Virus record (IMG/VR): IMGVR_UViG_3300008120_000266
Coordinates: 1-44,564 of that record
Origin: a virus
Reading direction: 5' to 3' (one strand)
DNA: 44,564 bases
Positions 1 to 8,372 of this stretch are shown here, piece by piece (the first letter of the stretch is position 1; each line of letters starts with the position of its first letter). Below the pieces are notes generated by a model that had not been told where the DNA came from, ran no database searches, and saw only the letters and a list, made by a program, of their open reading frames with translations. The position numbers and the translations under genes were made by a program.

Positions 1-51
1 GATAAACCACTTCTAAAATATAGAATAATTAAAAAGTTTAAAGATATTTAA
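1..51 (+). CDS. 3' end of an upstream gene (partial)
   Basis: An open frame runs from the window edge to a TAA at 49-51 and reads DKPLLKYRIIKKFKDI. It is basic, and too short to identify. The frame and the immediate downstream gene on the same strand suggest the tail of a normal gene cut by the window. Confidence 0.5.
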   Translation, partial: DKPLLKYRIIKKFKDI

Positions 52-99
52 ACTTTTCATCCTTTAAATCATATAATAATTTTTAAAAATAAATTCCTT

Positions 100-648
100 A
101 TGAAGAGAATAATAGCTACGCTTTTACTTATTTTTATAAGTTCATCTTTAACTTATAATTTTATTTACGCAATAAATAAAAAAGCAAATACAAAAATTGA
201 TTTAAGATTAAGAAATAATTTTAAAGATATAAAAGTTCTAAAACTATCAAAACCAATTGATTTTAATAATACCGAAAAAGGTTTTAAAAAAGAATTAGAT
301 AAAAACATAAAGTTTATCAAAACAGAAGTTAAACACAATATTGATAAAATTGAGAAAACCGATCATATAGCAACCTGGTATAAAACCGATGGACACCGAA
401 AAGTTCACAGAGAATACTCAACTGCTGCTTATAATCACTTACCAAAAAAGAGTAGAATTTTAGTTACTAATATAAGTAATAATAAATCAGATACAGTTGA
501 AATAACTGATAGAATGGGTGGTACCAAAGGCATGAGAATTGATTTAAGCAAAAACGCATTCAATAAAATAGGAAATCACAAAACTGGTAGAATTATTGTT
601 AAGATAAAAGTTTTGGAGATATTTAAACCCAAAAAAGATACTTTATAA
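100..648 (+). CDS. exported RlpA-like double-psi beta-barrel protein
   Basis: 182 aa. Residues 1-24 form an N-terminal hydrophobic signal peptide (MKRIIATLLLIFISSS, then an Ala-containing exit). The C-terminal half (about 88-176) matches the RlpA fold in order: ATWYKTDG, then the STAAYNHLP segment (family: TAAHRTLPFG), RILVTNISN, EITDRMGG and MRIDLSKNAFNKIG. In RlpA this domain binds or cleaves denuded peptidoglycan glycan strands in the periplasm. A phage version could act on the wall during lysis or remodelling. The family Asp in ITDR is present. The linker (25-87) is Lys-rich and has no recognisable domain. Starts about 25 nt before the next gene, so it is probably cotranscribed. Function in phage is inferred; the fold assignment is fairly strong. 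Confidence 0.75.
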   Translation: MKRIIATLLLIFISSSLTYNFIYAINKKANTKIDLRLRNNFKDIKVLKLSKPIDFNNTEKGFKKELDKNIKFIKTEVKHNIDKIEKTDHIATWYKTDGHRKVHREYSTAAYNHLPKKSRILVTNISNNKSDTVEITDRMGGTKGMRIDLSKNAFNKIGNHKTGRIIVKIKVLEIFKPKKDTL

Positions 649-672
649 AATTATATATTTTATATATAGTTT

Positions 673-2319
673 ATGGAGATCATTAAATTTAGTAAATTCT
701 TTGAAGCAAATTTAAAATTTAAAGACTTAGAAAAGTCAAAAGATGATAAACTAAGGGGTGATATTTTAATTGATAAAATAAGAAATAATAAACCTCTCGA
801 ATTACCAAATGGTACTAAGATTATCGTAACACAAATATTAGATAAAAGATCAAATCAATATATTGATATAGATAGTGATTTAGATCCCCTATCTCAAATA
901 ACCGATGAACACGGAAATTTCTCTCCAGAAAAATCAAAACCATTTTTTGCTAGAAATAAAGTTTTCAAAACCTCTGATGGTAATACATATAAACTAACAG
1001 ACCTATTCAAATCTATTGATTTTGGATCTTCTGGGGCTGGTATGAACACAAATGAGAATGAAATAATTCAAATGTTTTTAATATCAAGAAGAATAGAATT
1101 AGGTAGAAACTTTACGCAAAATGATGTTAATGAATATTTAGATCAATTTATAGGTGAAGTATATCCAAATAATTGCCACATAACAAATGATTTTAAAATC
1201 AGAAATATGGATTATTTTTTATATGATAAATTTTGGATGGCTACTTTTAAAAACTCTATTAATAATATAGCTAATGCGAGTTCTGGTGGTAGAATTTTAT
1301 TTGATGATAGAATTAATTATCAATTCTATCATAATTCAGATAAAAATCCAAACTCAATAAATAAAGTAATTTTAAATAAATTTAAAATACTATCCAAAGC
1401 TGATGAGTTTAGTGAATTTCCAAAATATTACAAACAGTTTATAACTACGGACTTTTCTAAATATTGCCCAGCTGATGTTTGGGCTATAACTTCTAATCAA
1501 GATGATTATGATGAAATATGTAACTCAATAAAAAAAGCAGTTGATATCTTAGATTTAAATAGAATATTAAATGCTGAATTTGAAAAAAGAACACTTATAC
1601 CTATTTCACTAAAGAAAATTGGTGTTAAACTATTAAGTGGACGTGTGATTACAAACAATGAAGCTGGTGCTGAGTTACCAGATTTTGATGTTACTGAATT
1701 TCATTTAGAACCAGAAGTTGATAAGGGAATTGGATCTAAAATTGACACTTTATCTACTTGGATACCAAAAGGACAAATTAAACCAATTATTAGACAAAGA
1801 AATATAAAAATTGATACAACAGATTCTAGTAAATTTCAAAATGTTGATGCTGAAATTGATGGTGTTTATGCTAGACATGGAAAGATAAATTTCACAATGA
1901 TGAAAAAATTTATTGAAGAATCACCTTTTTATAAGTATGTTTATTCTGTTATTAAAGAAAATCCATTACAGACGGTTGATGAATTAAAAGAAAAAACGGT
2001 TGATGAATTAAAAAATATTATAGATGATATAAATTATCAAATATCTAAATATAAACCAGTAGGTATAAAAATAACATATGACTTAAAGGGTAGAAATAAT
2101 AATAGTTTAGAAAAAAAACTAATATCAAAAATTCAATCTCTTCAAATAATAAGAGCACTTAGTATTATTGATAATAAAGATGAATCACCAAGAACTCTAT
2201 CAAACGGAGAAAGAAATACTAAAAATGAAGTTGATAAAATACTAACTAAGATATTATTATACGCTCTTTCCATTCACACAGGTGGATTTTCTACACCAAG
2301 ATATGCTAGAGTTATCTAA
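673..2319 (+). CDS. large unknown protein with capsid-targeting-like N-terminus
   Basis: 548 aa, unrecognised. The start MEIIKFSKFFEAN resembles the T4 capsid-targeting sequence (MKxYxEFxxEA), which is cut by the prohead protease after Glu. This suggests an internal virion or core protein. The remainder is a soluble mixed alpha/beta protein without obvious membrane segments; a PADVWAI segment lies around residue 275. There is a perfect tandem repeat of TVDELKEK-type units near residues 436-449. It is transcribed with the RlpA-like gene, 24 nt apart. It could alternatively be a tail or baseplate component; no catalytic motif is visible. Confidence 0.6.
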   Translation: MEIIKFSKFFEANLKFKDLEKSKDDKLRGDILIDKIRNNKPLELPNGTKIIVTQILDKRSNQYIDIDSDLDPLSQITDEHGNFSPEKSKPFFARNKVFKTSDGNTYKLTDLFKSIDFGSSGAGMNTNENEIIQMFLISRRIELGRNFTQNDVNEYLDQFIGEVYPNNCHITNDFKIRNMDYFLYDKFWMATFKNSINNIANASSGGRILFDDRINYQFYHNSDKNPNSINKVILNKFKILSKADEFSEFPKYYKQFITTDFSKYCPADVWAITSNQDDYDEICNSIKKAVDILDLNRILNAEFEKRTLIPISLKKIGVKLLSGRVITNNEAGAELPDFDVTEFHLEPEVDKGIGSKIDTLSTWIPKGQIKPIIRQRNIKIDTTDSSKFQNVDAEIDGVYARHGKINFTMMKKFIEESPFYKYVYSVIKENPLQTVDELKEKTVDELKNIIDDINYQISKYKPVGIKITYDLKGRNNNSLEKKLISKIQSLQIIRALSIIDNKDESPRTLSNGERNTKNEVDKILTKILLYALSIHTGGFSTPRYARVI

Positions 2320-2327
2320 ACTTTCCT

Positions 2328-2335
2328 TATATTTG
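2328..2335 (+). promoter_or_regulatory. host-type promoter -7 box (TATATTTG)
   Basis: TATATTTG followed by TA, 30 nt before the ATG at 2365. It matches the Bacteroidota housekeeping -7 consensus TAnnTTTG. Confidence 0.6.
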
Positions 2336-2364
2336 TAGTATCATTAATTAATAATTTATTTTAT

Positions 2365-2952
2365 ATGTTTACAGTCGATATTAAGAGAGACGAATTAGTT
2401 AAATTTGAAGAGATTCAACAATGGATTGAAAATGTCAAATCTGTTAGTTTCTCAAAAAAAGAAGTTGATGAATCAAAGATTGAGTTTTATTGCTCATTTG
2501 GGTTCTTTGTTCCAAAAAGTCATAATTCATCAGAGAAATTTGAAGAAATTTCAGAAATGACATCAAAAATGATGTATGAAGAAAGACTCAATTTTGAAAT
2601 GTCCAAAGTAAGAGTTAATATAACCATGAAAGTTGGAAATTTCATTGTTTCTGATAGAATACCAAAAGGTATTATTCCCGAAAGTGTTTTCAAAGTTGTT
2701 GCAGAAATAACTAAAGTTAAAATGATGGTTGAGTGTGAATATTATGGAAATGAAGAAATTAAAAGATCAATTCCAGAAATTGATAAAAACTTTGTAGATA
2801 TTGAAATAATAAAAGATGTTGTAAATCAAGATTATCAAAATCAAACAGAATTTGACGTTGATTCTATCTTAGATAAGATTGGTAAAGAAGGTTTAGATTC
2901 TTTATCAGAAGAAGAAAAACAATTCTTAGATAGTAAAAGTAGAGATTTATAA
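2365..2952 (+). CDS. unknown acidic protein
   Basis: 195 aa, unrecognised. Soluble and acidic, with a conserved-looking beta-rich middle (residues 60-110) and a C-terminal helical stretch SEEEKQFLDSKSRDL. It has its own TATATTTG promoter, so it is probably an early gene, and ends in a shared convergent terminator. No signal peptide or catalytic motif. Confidence 0.6.
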   Translation: MFTVDIKRDELVKFEEIQQWIENVKSVSFSKKEVDESKIEFYCSFGFFVPKSHNSSEKFEEISEMTSKMMYEERLNFEMSKVRVNITMKVGNFIVSDRIPKGIIPESVFKVVAEITKVKMMVECEYYGNEEIKRSIPEIDKNFVDIEIIKDVVNQDYQNQTEFDVDSILDKIGKEGLDSLSEEEKQFLDSKSRDL

Positions 2953-2983
2953 AAAAAAGACACTCAAATGAGTGTCTTTTTTT
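2951..2983. terminator. bidirectional intrinsic terminator between convergent genes
   Basis: GACACTC (2959-2965), loop AAAT, GAGTGTC (2970-2976), flanked by A-tract and T-tract so that it can end transcripts from either side. Confidence 0.85.
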
Positions 2984-3671
2984 AATCTATTTCACATAAA
3001 ACTTTTTTAACTATTTCAAGTTTTTCTTTACCACCTTCTCCTTTAAACTTATTCCAAACTTTAAAGACAGCAAAAGCAAAACTATCAGCAAAATCTTCTC
3101 TCGGATTTCTTGAAGAATATTTTCTACAAAAATCAGCATCTTCTTTATGAACCCAGTTTGATTTTTTTGGACCAGCTTTTTCTCTTCCCTTTCTTTTTTC
3201 TATATATCGATCATATCCTTTAGGTATAACTTCATCTCTATCACATTTTTTCCAACCAGAAATTGATTGCCATTTTTTAGAAAATGATACCTTTTCAATA
3301 TGGTCTATACAATGTCCTATTTCATGAACAATAACAAATAATTTATAAGGAACATCATCAACTCCATTTTCAAATTCTTTTTTAAATTTAAAAATACTTG
3401 GATTTAAAGTCATATTTTTCTTTTTAGGTGTATCTTTCCATTTACCATGAACACCACCCAAATCTTCTAATTTTATTTTATGTATTTTATTTTTGATAAA
3501 CTTTTCGTTAAAGAATTTAAATGCCTTAATCAAAAGTTCAATCTGTTCAACTTCAAATTTATCATCTAATTCAGTACCAAACTCTTTTTTGAAATCTTCA
3601 ATCATTTCTTGAGCTTTAGTCTTTTCTTCTTTTTTCTCAAAAATTTTAAAACTACTTAGATGTTTCATCAT
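2982..3671 (-). CDS. virion-type zinc metallopeptidase
   Basis: 229 aa. The HExxH zinc site HEIGH is at residues 116-120 within VIVHEIGHCID, and a downstream Glu in REDFADSFAFAV (about residue 192) fits the third ligand of gluzincin-like peptidases. The N-terminus MKHLSSFKIFEKKEE resembles a T4-type capsid-targeting peptide, so the enzyme is probably packaged in the head and injected, or used in maturation. The next gene in the operon (start at 3948) also carries such a peptide and overlaps this start by 20 nt. Substrate unknown. Catalytic call is good; packaging is inference. Confidence 0.75.
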   Translation of the reverse strand: MMKHLSSFKIFEKKEEKTKAQEMIEDFKKEFGTELDDKFEVEQIELLIKAFKFFNEKFIKNKIHKIKLEDLGGVHGKWKDTPKKKNMTLNPSIFKFKKEFENGVDDVPYKLFVIVHEIGHCIDHIEKVSFSKKWQSISGWKKCDRDEVIPKGYDRYIEKRKGREKAGPKKSNWVHKEDADFCRKYSSRNPREDFADSFAFAVFKVWNKFKGEGGKEKLEIVKKVLCEID

Positions 3672-3948
3672 CTTTTTCTTTTTTCTTTTTCTTAATATCT
3701 TCTACTTTGTTAGTTTTTTCCTTTTTAAGAAATCTAGCATCAGAAACATCAGCTGGTCCACCAACTGGTTGTTTAGTAGCAACTCCACCTAAAGTAAATG
3801 TAGCATCACTACCAGGAGCACCATTAGGAACACCAGGTATAGAACCAACTACAGCATTTGTAACGGCACCCATACCGGCTGTTGTTGAAGCATTTACAGC
3901 AGCTGTACCATCTTCAAAAAATTGATCATATGTTTTAATTCTTTTCAT
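3652..3948 (-). CDS. small low-complexity virion-type protein
   Basis: 98 aa. The N-terminus MKRIKTYDQFFEDG is a close match to the T4 capsid-targeting sequence. The middle is rich in Ala, Gly, Val and Pro (residues 15-70), and the C-terminal 25 residues are almost all Lys, Asp and Glu. The composition resembles T4 internal proteins. It overlaps the start of the metallopeptidase gene by 20 nt, so translation is probably coupled. Function unknown. Confidence 0.65.
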   Translation of the reverse strand: MKRIKTYDQFFEDGTAAVNASTTAGMGAVTNAVVGSIPGVPNGAPGSDATFTLGGVATKQPVGGPADVSDARFLKKEKTNKVEDIKKKKKEKDDETSK

Positions 3949-3950
3949 AA

Positions 3951-4238
3951 TTATAAATATTTTATTTCTTGATAACCAGCACCATGACTACCACCTACTC
4001 TATATTGCATTAGACCACCACTATCTAAATTTAAATCCTTAGCAATTTTTTCAGCAACTTGAAATGGTTGTTTACCATTATTATAAGCCTCTTCAATCTC
4101 ATTATAATATCTATCAATTAAATCTGTCATTTCAGATTGAAAAATATTATACTTCTTCAAACTATTAACAACAAAATAAACAAATTCATCAACCGAGTTA
4201 TAACTCTCAAATAAAGCCCATTCTTTAATGTATTTCAT
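3951..4238 (-). CDS. small protein with capsid-targeting-like N-terminus
   Basis: 95 aa, unrecognised. Starts MKYIKEWALFESYN, again like the T4 capsid-targeting peptide. The middle is helical; the tail is Gly-rich (GGLMQYRVGGSHGAGYQ). First gene of a three-gene minus-strand operon; TTTAATATATA (minus strand, 4243-4253) lies a few nt upstream. Probably a packaged protein of unknown activity. Confidence 0.6.
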   Translation of the reverse strand: MKYIKEWALFESYNSVDEFVYFVVNSLKKYNIFQSEMTDLIDRYYNEIEEAYNNGKQPFQVAEKIAKDLNLDSGGLMQYRVGGSHGAGYQEIKYL

Positions 4239-4242
4239 TACA

Positions 4243-4253
4243 TATATATTAAA
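4243..4253 (-). promoter_or_regulatory. late-type AT promoter element
   Basis: TTTAATATATA on the minus strand, just upstream of the capsid-targeted gene starting at 4238. The same 11-mer precedes other virion-type and homing-endonuclease genes. Confidence 0.5.
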
Positions 4254-4307
4254 TACTTAAATAACTTTTTAAGGAATTTTTCATATAAATAAAAAATATT
4301 ACCTAAT

Positions 4308-4640
4308 ATGAATAGAGTTTATTTAATAAATACAAATCTTACTGAAGAAACAAATAAGAATCTAAATAATAATCTTTCAGAAAAAGATCAACAAGCTATG
4401 TTGGATTTAGATTTGAAATTATCAGTTGATTTAGTTAACGAAAATAATTTCATAACATCAGTTGTTATTTGCAACCAAATCAATTTGGAAAAGATGAAAG
4501 AATTCTTTAAAAATAATAACGTAGATGTTGATATACAAGATGCTACAGATTTATTTGTAAATGAAAACAAAGATGTTGAAGATTTAATCGAAGAAGATAT
4601 AGTAGAAAAAATGTGTAAAGATGTGGAATCAGAAAAATAA
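4308..4640 (+). CDS. unknown acidic protein
   Basis: 110 aa, unrecognised. Asn-, Asp- and Glu-rich with no Lys/Arg cluster. A central VVICNQINLEKMKEFF segment suggests a small alpha/beta fold with a helix. Its 3' end overlaps the next gene by 20 nt, indicating coupled translation. Confidence 0.55.
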   Translation: MNRVYLINTNLTEETNKNLNNNLSEKDQQAMLDLDLKLSVDLVNENNFITSVVICNQINLEKMKEFFKNNNVDVDIQDATDLFVNENKDVEDLIEEDIVEKMCKDVESEK

Positions 4641-5151
4641 TAAAGTCTTTTTCTTAAAAAGAAAATGGGGTAGCGGTAAGTTTTTCAGAAATGAAAAAGC
4701 TCTTATGAAAGCTATTAGTGAAAATACAATTGGCGAAATTTTTGAATTTGAATTCAAAAGCTCTTATCAAGCTTCGGAATTTTTCAAAAATACAATTAAA
4801 GAAAGAGATAGAGATACTCAACTAAAAGTTATCTTAGGTGAAACAGATAAGTATGAGGAAGCTATCTTAAACTTTAGGAATATGTTAGAAGAAATTGCTG
4901 AAAAGGGAAGACAAAAAAATACAATATTAGAAAAATTAAGAGTACATGGTTGTAATAAAGACACATTCAAAGAAATAGTTAACAATTATAGACTTAAAAA
5001 CTTTATACTCTTAAATGTAAGCAATTCAGTTGAATGGTATGAAACAGTTTTAAGATGTCACAATTTTCAATCACTACCCACAAAAAATCTTTCAGATGAA
5101 ACTATAGCTAACTTTAAGTCAGCAAAAGAGTTATTAAAAAAGAAGAAATAA
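4621..5151 (+). CDS. unknown basic helical protein
   Basis: 176 aa, unrecognised. Lys-rich at both ends, mostly helical in the middle (residues 55-115). No known motif. It overlaps the preceding ORF and is followed after 2 nt by a 39-codon membrane ORF, so it lies in an operon leading to the transaldolase gene. Confidence 0.55.
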   Translation: MWNQKNNKVFFLKRKWGSGKFFRNEKALMKAISENTIGEIFEFEFKSSYQASEFFKNTIKERDRDTQLKVILGETDKYEEAILNFRNMLEEIAEKGRQKNTILEKLRVHGCNKDTFKEIVNNYRLKNFILLNVSNSVEWYETVLRCHNFQSLPTKNLSDETIANFKSAKELLKKKK

Positions 5152-5153
5152 TT

Positions 5154-5273
5154 ATGCTACCATTTACATTAATCTTAGTTGGTGTTATCTATTCACTCTT
5201 ATCTTATATACCAAAGTCTTGGATAGAAGAACACATTGTAAAAGAATTAGATCCTAACGATCCTAACTTTTAA
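5154..5273 (+). CDS. 39-aa single-pass membrane peptide
   Basis: ATG at 5154, TAA at 5271-5273. Reads a hydrophobic helix (LPFTLILVGVIYSLLSYI) followed by an acidic tail ending ELDPNDPNF. It is tightly packed between two genes on the same strand, with A-rich sequence before the ATG. Possibly a small inner-membrane protein; function unknown. Confidence 0.5.
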   Translation: MLPFTLILVGVIYSLLSYIPKSWIEEHIVKELDPNDPNF

Positions 5274-5288
5274 AAAATAAAATAAAAT

Positions 5289-5945
5289 ATGAAATTTTTT
5301 ATCGACACAGCAAACCTAAATCAAATCAAAGAAGCTCACGAACTTGGTATATTAGATGGTGTTACAACAAATCCATCTCTTATGGCTAAAGAAGGAATTC
5401 AAGGTCATCAAAATGTTTTACAACATTATATTGATATTTGTGACATCACATCCGGTCACGTATCAGCTGAAGTTCTTTCAACTAATTACGAATCAATGTT
5501 AGAAGAAGGTTTGAAACTATCAAAACTACATGAAAATATAGTTGTTAAAGTACCTATGACTGCTGATGGTATTAAAGTGATTAAAAAGTTATCCAAAAAT
5601 GGAATTAAAACAAACTGTACTTTAATATTTTCTCCAGGTCAAGCTCTTTTAGCAGCTAAAGCTGGTGCTACATACGTTTCACCGTTTGTTGGAAGATTAG
5701 ATGATGTATCATCTGATGGGGTAAAACTAATTAAAGATATTTTATCTATATTTGATAATTACTCTGATATAAAAACAAAAGTTTTAGCAGCATCTCTTAG
5801 AAATCCAATGCACATTATAGAATGTTCTAAATTAGGTTGTGATGTTATAACTGCTCCATTAGATGTAATAAAATCTCTTTTAAATCACCCACTAACTGAT
5901 ATTGGTTTAGAAAAGTTTATCGAAGATACTAAAAAGTTTATTTAA
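5289..5945 (+). CDS. talC: TalC-type transaldolase / fructose-6-phosphate aldolase
   Basis: 218 aa, the usual length of the short transaldolase family. Residues 1-30 read MKFFIDTANLNQIKEA and GVTTNPSL; the Schiff-base lysine is K87 in VVKVPMT; then TLIFSPGQALLAAKAGATYVSPFVGR and ASLRNPMHIIE. This enzyme moves dihydroxyacetone units between sugar phosphates in the pentose phosphate pathway. Phages such as cyanophages carry it to boost NADPH and ribose supply. It is followed 1 nt later by a patatin gene, so the two are cotranslated. Whether it favours transaldolase or aldolase activity cannot be told from sequence. Confidence 0.9.
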   Translation: MKFFIDTANLNQIKEAHELGILDGVTTNPSLMAKEGIQGHQNVLQHYIDICDITSGHVSAEVLSTNYESMLEEGLKLSKLHENIVVKVPMTADGIKVIKKLSKNGIKTNCTLIFSPGQALLAAKAGATYVSPFVGRLDDVSSDGVKLIKDILSIFDNYSDIKTKVLAASLRNPMHIIECSKLGCDVITAPLDVIKSLLNHPLTDIGLEKFIEDTKKFI

Positions 5946-5946
5946 T

Positions 5947-6909
5947 ATGAGTAAAATAGGATTAGCACTACAAGGAGGAGGCTCTCACGGAGCCTTCGCT
6001 TGGGGTGTGTTGGATAGATTGTTAGAACTTGATGAAAAAGAGTTATCATTTGATTCAATTTGTGGTACTTCAGCTGGTGCTGTAAATGCTGTTGTAATGA
6101 CATGGGGTTTACATATAGGCGGTCGCCAAAAAGCCAAAGAACTACTTGAAAAACTTTGGGTAGATATATCCAAACATGGATTTAAATTAAGTTATCCGTT
6201 TGTTGAATATTTCACTCAATTTATATCTCCCTACCAATTCAATCCACTTAATATAAATCCTTTAAGAAATATATTACTAAATATAGTTGATTTTAATGAG
6301 CTAAAAAAGACTAATGTGAAATTATTCATCTGTGCAACAAATGTTAAAACTAATAATGTAAAAATATTTAATGGTAGAAACATTACAATTGACTCGGTAA
6401 TGGCATCAACTGCTCTACCAAGTGTCTTTCAAGCTGTTAAAATTGGTGATGATTACTATTGGGATGGTGGATATATGGGAAATCCACCACTTTCACCACT
6501 AATTCTAAACTCAAAAGTAACAGATTTAATCTTAATTAAGTTAAACTCTATAAATATAAATCAAGTTCCTATGAATGCAAAAGATATAAATGATAGAGTA
6601 ACTGAAATATGTTTCAATTCCTCATTAATGAATGAAATGAGAATGATACAAATTAGAAATGAATTAATTAGAGATGGTTTAGATTTAGGTAAATATGGAA
6701 GTGAAGAAATATTTGTACACTTAATATCTGGTTATGAAACATTAGGTAAATTAGATTACTCAACTAAAATGAATACTGATTTAAATTTTCTTTTAAAATT
6801 AAAGAATGCTGGAAGACAAGTTGCTGATAGATGGATTAAAGATGAATTGAAAAATGTTGGTAAGAAATCAACTTTTGATGTTGAAAAAGATTTTTTTAAT
6901 AAATACTAA
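5947..6909 (+). CDS. patatin-like phospholipase
   Basis: 320 aa. The oxyanion glycine block LALQGGGSHGAFAWGV is at residues 7-21, the nucleophile Ser42 in GTSAG, and the catalytic Asp173 in WDGGYMGNPPL; together they form the Ser-Asp dyad of bacterial patatins. It hydrolyses acyl esters of lipids at or near the membrane. No signal peptide, so it is cytosolic. Begins 1 nt after the transaldolase stop and overlaps the convergent Nudix gene at its 3' end by 14 nt. In a phage it could serve lysis or membrane remodelling; that role is inferred. Confidence 0.88.
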   Translation: MSKIGLALQGGGSHGAFAWGVLDRLLELDEKELSFDSICGTSAGAVNAVVMTWGLHIGGRQKAKELLEKLWVDISKHGFKLSYPFVEYFTQFISPYQFNPLNINPLRNILLNIVDFNELKKTNVKLFICATNVKTNNVKIFNGRNITIDSVMASTALPSVFQAVKIGDDYYWDGGYMGNPPLSPLILNSKVTDLILIKLNSININQVPMNAKDINDRVTEICFNSSLMNEMRMIQIRNELIRDGLDLGKYGSEEIFVHLISGYETLGKLDYSTKMNTDLNFLLKLKNAGRQVADRWIKDELKNVGKKSTFDVEKDFFNKY

Positions 6910-7420
6910 ATATAGTTTGTATTTTTTGAATTACTCCTGGATAAAGATTATCAGGTAAACCGAATGAATTAAATTGACCATTGATTGTTGATTCACCATT
7001 CATTGAAAACCAACCCCAATTTAAATTTTCATCATCCAATATAACAGAAAATTCTTTATCCACAACACCATAGAAATATTTAAAGTTTCTATTTTTAGAT
7101 GCGATAAACTCATCACCACCATTTGATATTTTTATCGAATTAATATCATTAAATCTAAGTTCTTCAGACATTTCTCTTTTTATACAATCTAAATAATCAA
7201 CATCAACTTTTGGATCATAACCACCAGTTAATATTGACCAATATTGATTTGTATCATTTCTTTGAATTAAGAAAACTCTATTGGTGGATTTACATAAAAC
7301 TAATAAACCAACAACAACATCAACATTGTTATTAACATATTCAAATATCCTGAAATCTCTGATATGTTTTTTTGATTTCATTCCAATAAAATTAATTTTG
7401 TTGTGTGAATTAAATTTCAT
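6896..7420 (-). CDS. Nudix hydrolase
   Basis: 174 aa. The Nudix box spans about residues 66-88 (GGYDPKVDVDYLDC, then REMSEEL with the metal-binding Glu residues). It is preceded by a typical strand pair, VVVGLLVLCKSTNRVFLIQR. Such enzymes cleave nucleoside diphosphates linked to another moiety. If translation starts at Met14, the N-terminus MKSKKHIRDFRIFEY looks like a capsid-targeting peptide. TTTAATATATA (minus strand, 7436-7446) is upstream. A second Nudix-like gene at 36.2-36.9 kb also has such a peptide. Substrate not predictable. Confidence 0.8.
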   Translation of the reverse strand: MKFNSHNKINFIGMKSKKHIRDFRIFEYVNNNVDVVVGLLVLCKSTNRVFLIQRNDTNQYWSILTGGYDPKVDVDYLDCIKREMSEELRFNDINSIKISNGGDEFIASKNRNFKYFYGVVDKEFSVILDDENLNWGWFSMNGESTINGQFNSFGLPDNLYPGVIQKIQTIFSIY

Positions 7421-7435
7421 ATCTTTATATATTAA

Positions 7436-7446
7436 AAAATAAAAAC
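7436..7446 (-). promoter_or_regulatory. late-type AT promoter element
   Basis: TTTAATATATA on the minus strand, 15 nt before the Nudix start. Confidence 0.5.
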
Positions 7447-7452
7447 ATTTTT

Positions 7453-7716
7453 ATGAATTTAAAAGATATAGATATCGATTTAATAATAAAATTGGCTAAT
7501 AGTCAAAATGAAAATGAAAATCACAACATTATTAGTATAACTCCTAATTCGAATGGTAGTTATTTTGAAGATGGTAAATTTTTTGATTCTGGTATCTTAA
7601 TAGACGCAATAGTTTTTAATGCTGAAACTAAAAACGGATTTAATATAAAAGCATTTGTTAGAACTCAAGATTATTTAAGTGAGATTAGAAATAAAAAACT
7701 AAATAGTATATTATGA
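7453..7716 (+). CDS. small protein with shared C-terminal motif
   Basis: 87 aa, unrecognised. Begins MNLKDIDIDLIIKLANSQ; the middle is beta-rich. It ends EIRNKKLNSIL, a member of the RDxKLNxLL-like C-terminal motif shared by at least 16 proteins in the window. The stop overlaps the start of the FISUMP gene by 4 nt (ATGA). Confidence 0.6.
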   Translation: MNLKDIDIDLIIKLANSQNENENHNIISITPNSNGSYFEDGKFFDSGILIDAIVFNAETKNGFNIKAFVRTQDYLSEIRNKKLNSIL

Positions 7717-8339
7717 GATATTTTATATTATTAATCTTTACACTTTTATCACTTATATCTTTATCACAAGATAAACAAGTTAGATTAAAAGAAGGTCATA
7801 TACATCATAACTTTCATTTATATAGAGTTATAGAAATTCCCATATTCGATGATAATGGTGGTATAAAACACTTTGTTTCTTGGATGCGAGATGATTTAAT
7901 ACCATATAAAGATCAAAAATACCTACTAAATCTTGAAACTCAAAGAGATCAAAAAGGAATTGGTAGTTTTATAAATCCTACTTACGATTCTTTAAAACTA
8001 AACTATGAAGGAGCAATGAGTTCTTGTCCAACTGGTTGGTTTCTACCATCTAAACAAGATTGGGACACACTAATAAATACATTAAGCGAAGATCAACTAA
8101 AAGCATTTGTAAATAATAACAATGGATACAAAGGTTACAAGACCGATACTATTAACGATACAATTAAAAAGTCATTAATTGTTATAAAAGGATCATTCTA
8201 CTGGACATCAACTAAAGATGGTGAAAAAGCATGGGGTATAGAGTTTGATGAAATATACAATGTTGGAAGAGGAAAAGCCGACTTGGGAGATTTCCTTTCA
8301 GTTAGATGTATAAGAAAAGAGTATGAAAATGAGGAATGA
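7713..8339 (+). CDS. exported FISUMP-domain protein
   Basis: 208 aa. Signal peptide at residues 1-19 (MRYFILLIFTLLSLISLSQ). The C-terminal half shows the Fibrobacter succinogenes major paralogous (FISUMP) pattern: CPTGWFLPSKQDWDTL, then GSFYWTSTKDGEKAWGI and SVRCIRK. This domain is typical of Bacteroidota surface proteins. In a phage it may act at the envelope after infection or be taken from the host. Translationally coupled to the preceding C-motif gene. Confidence 0.75.
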   Translation: MRYFILLIFTLLSLISLSQDKQVRLKEGHIHHNFHLYRVIEIPIFDDNGGIKHFVSWMRDDLIPYKDQKYLLNLETQRDQKGIGSFINPTYDSLKLNYEGAMSSCPTGWFLPSKQDWDTLINTLSEDQLKAFVNNNNGYKGYKTDTINDTIKKSLIVIKGSFYWTSTKDGEKAWGIEFDEIYNVGRGKADLGDFLSVRCIRKEYENEE

Positions 8340-8341
8340 AT

Positions 8342-8352
8342 TTTAATATATA
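8342..8352 (+). promoter_or_regulatory. late-type AT promoter element
   Basis: TTTAATATATA 21 nt before the ATG at 8373. Confidence 0.5.
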
Positions 8353-8372
8353 ATTAAAATTCATTTTTTATA

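Noticed and set aside
3707-3925. Plus-strand ORF of 72 codons
   Set aside because: It is the mirror of the Ala/Gly-rich capsid-targeted gene on the minus strand and lacks promoter and start context.
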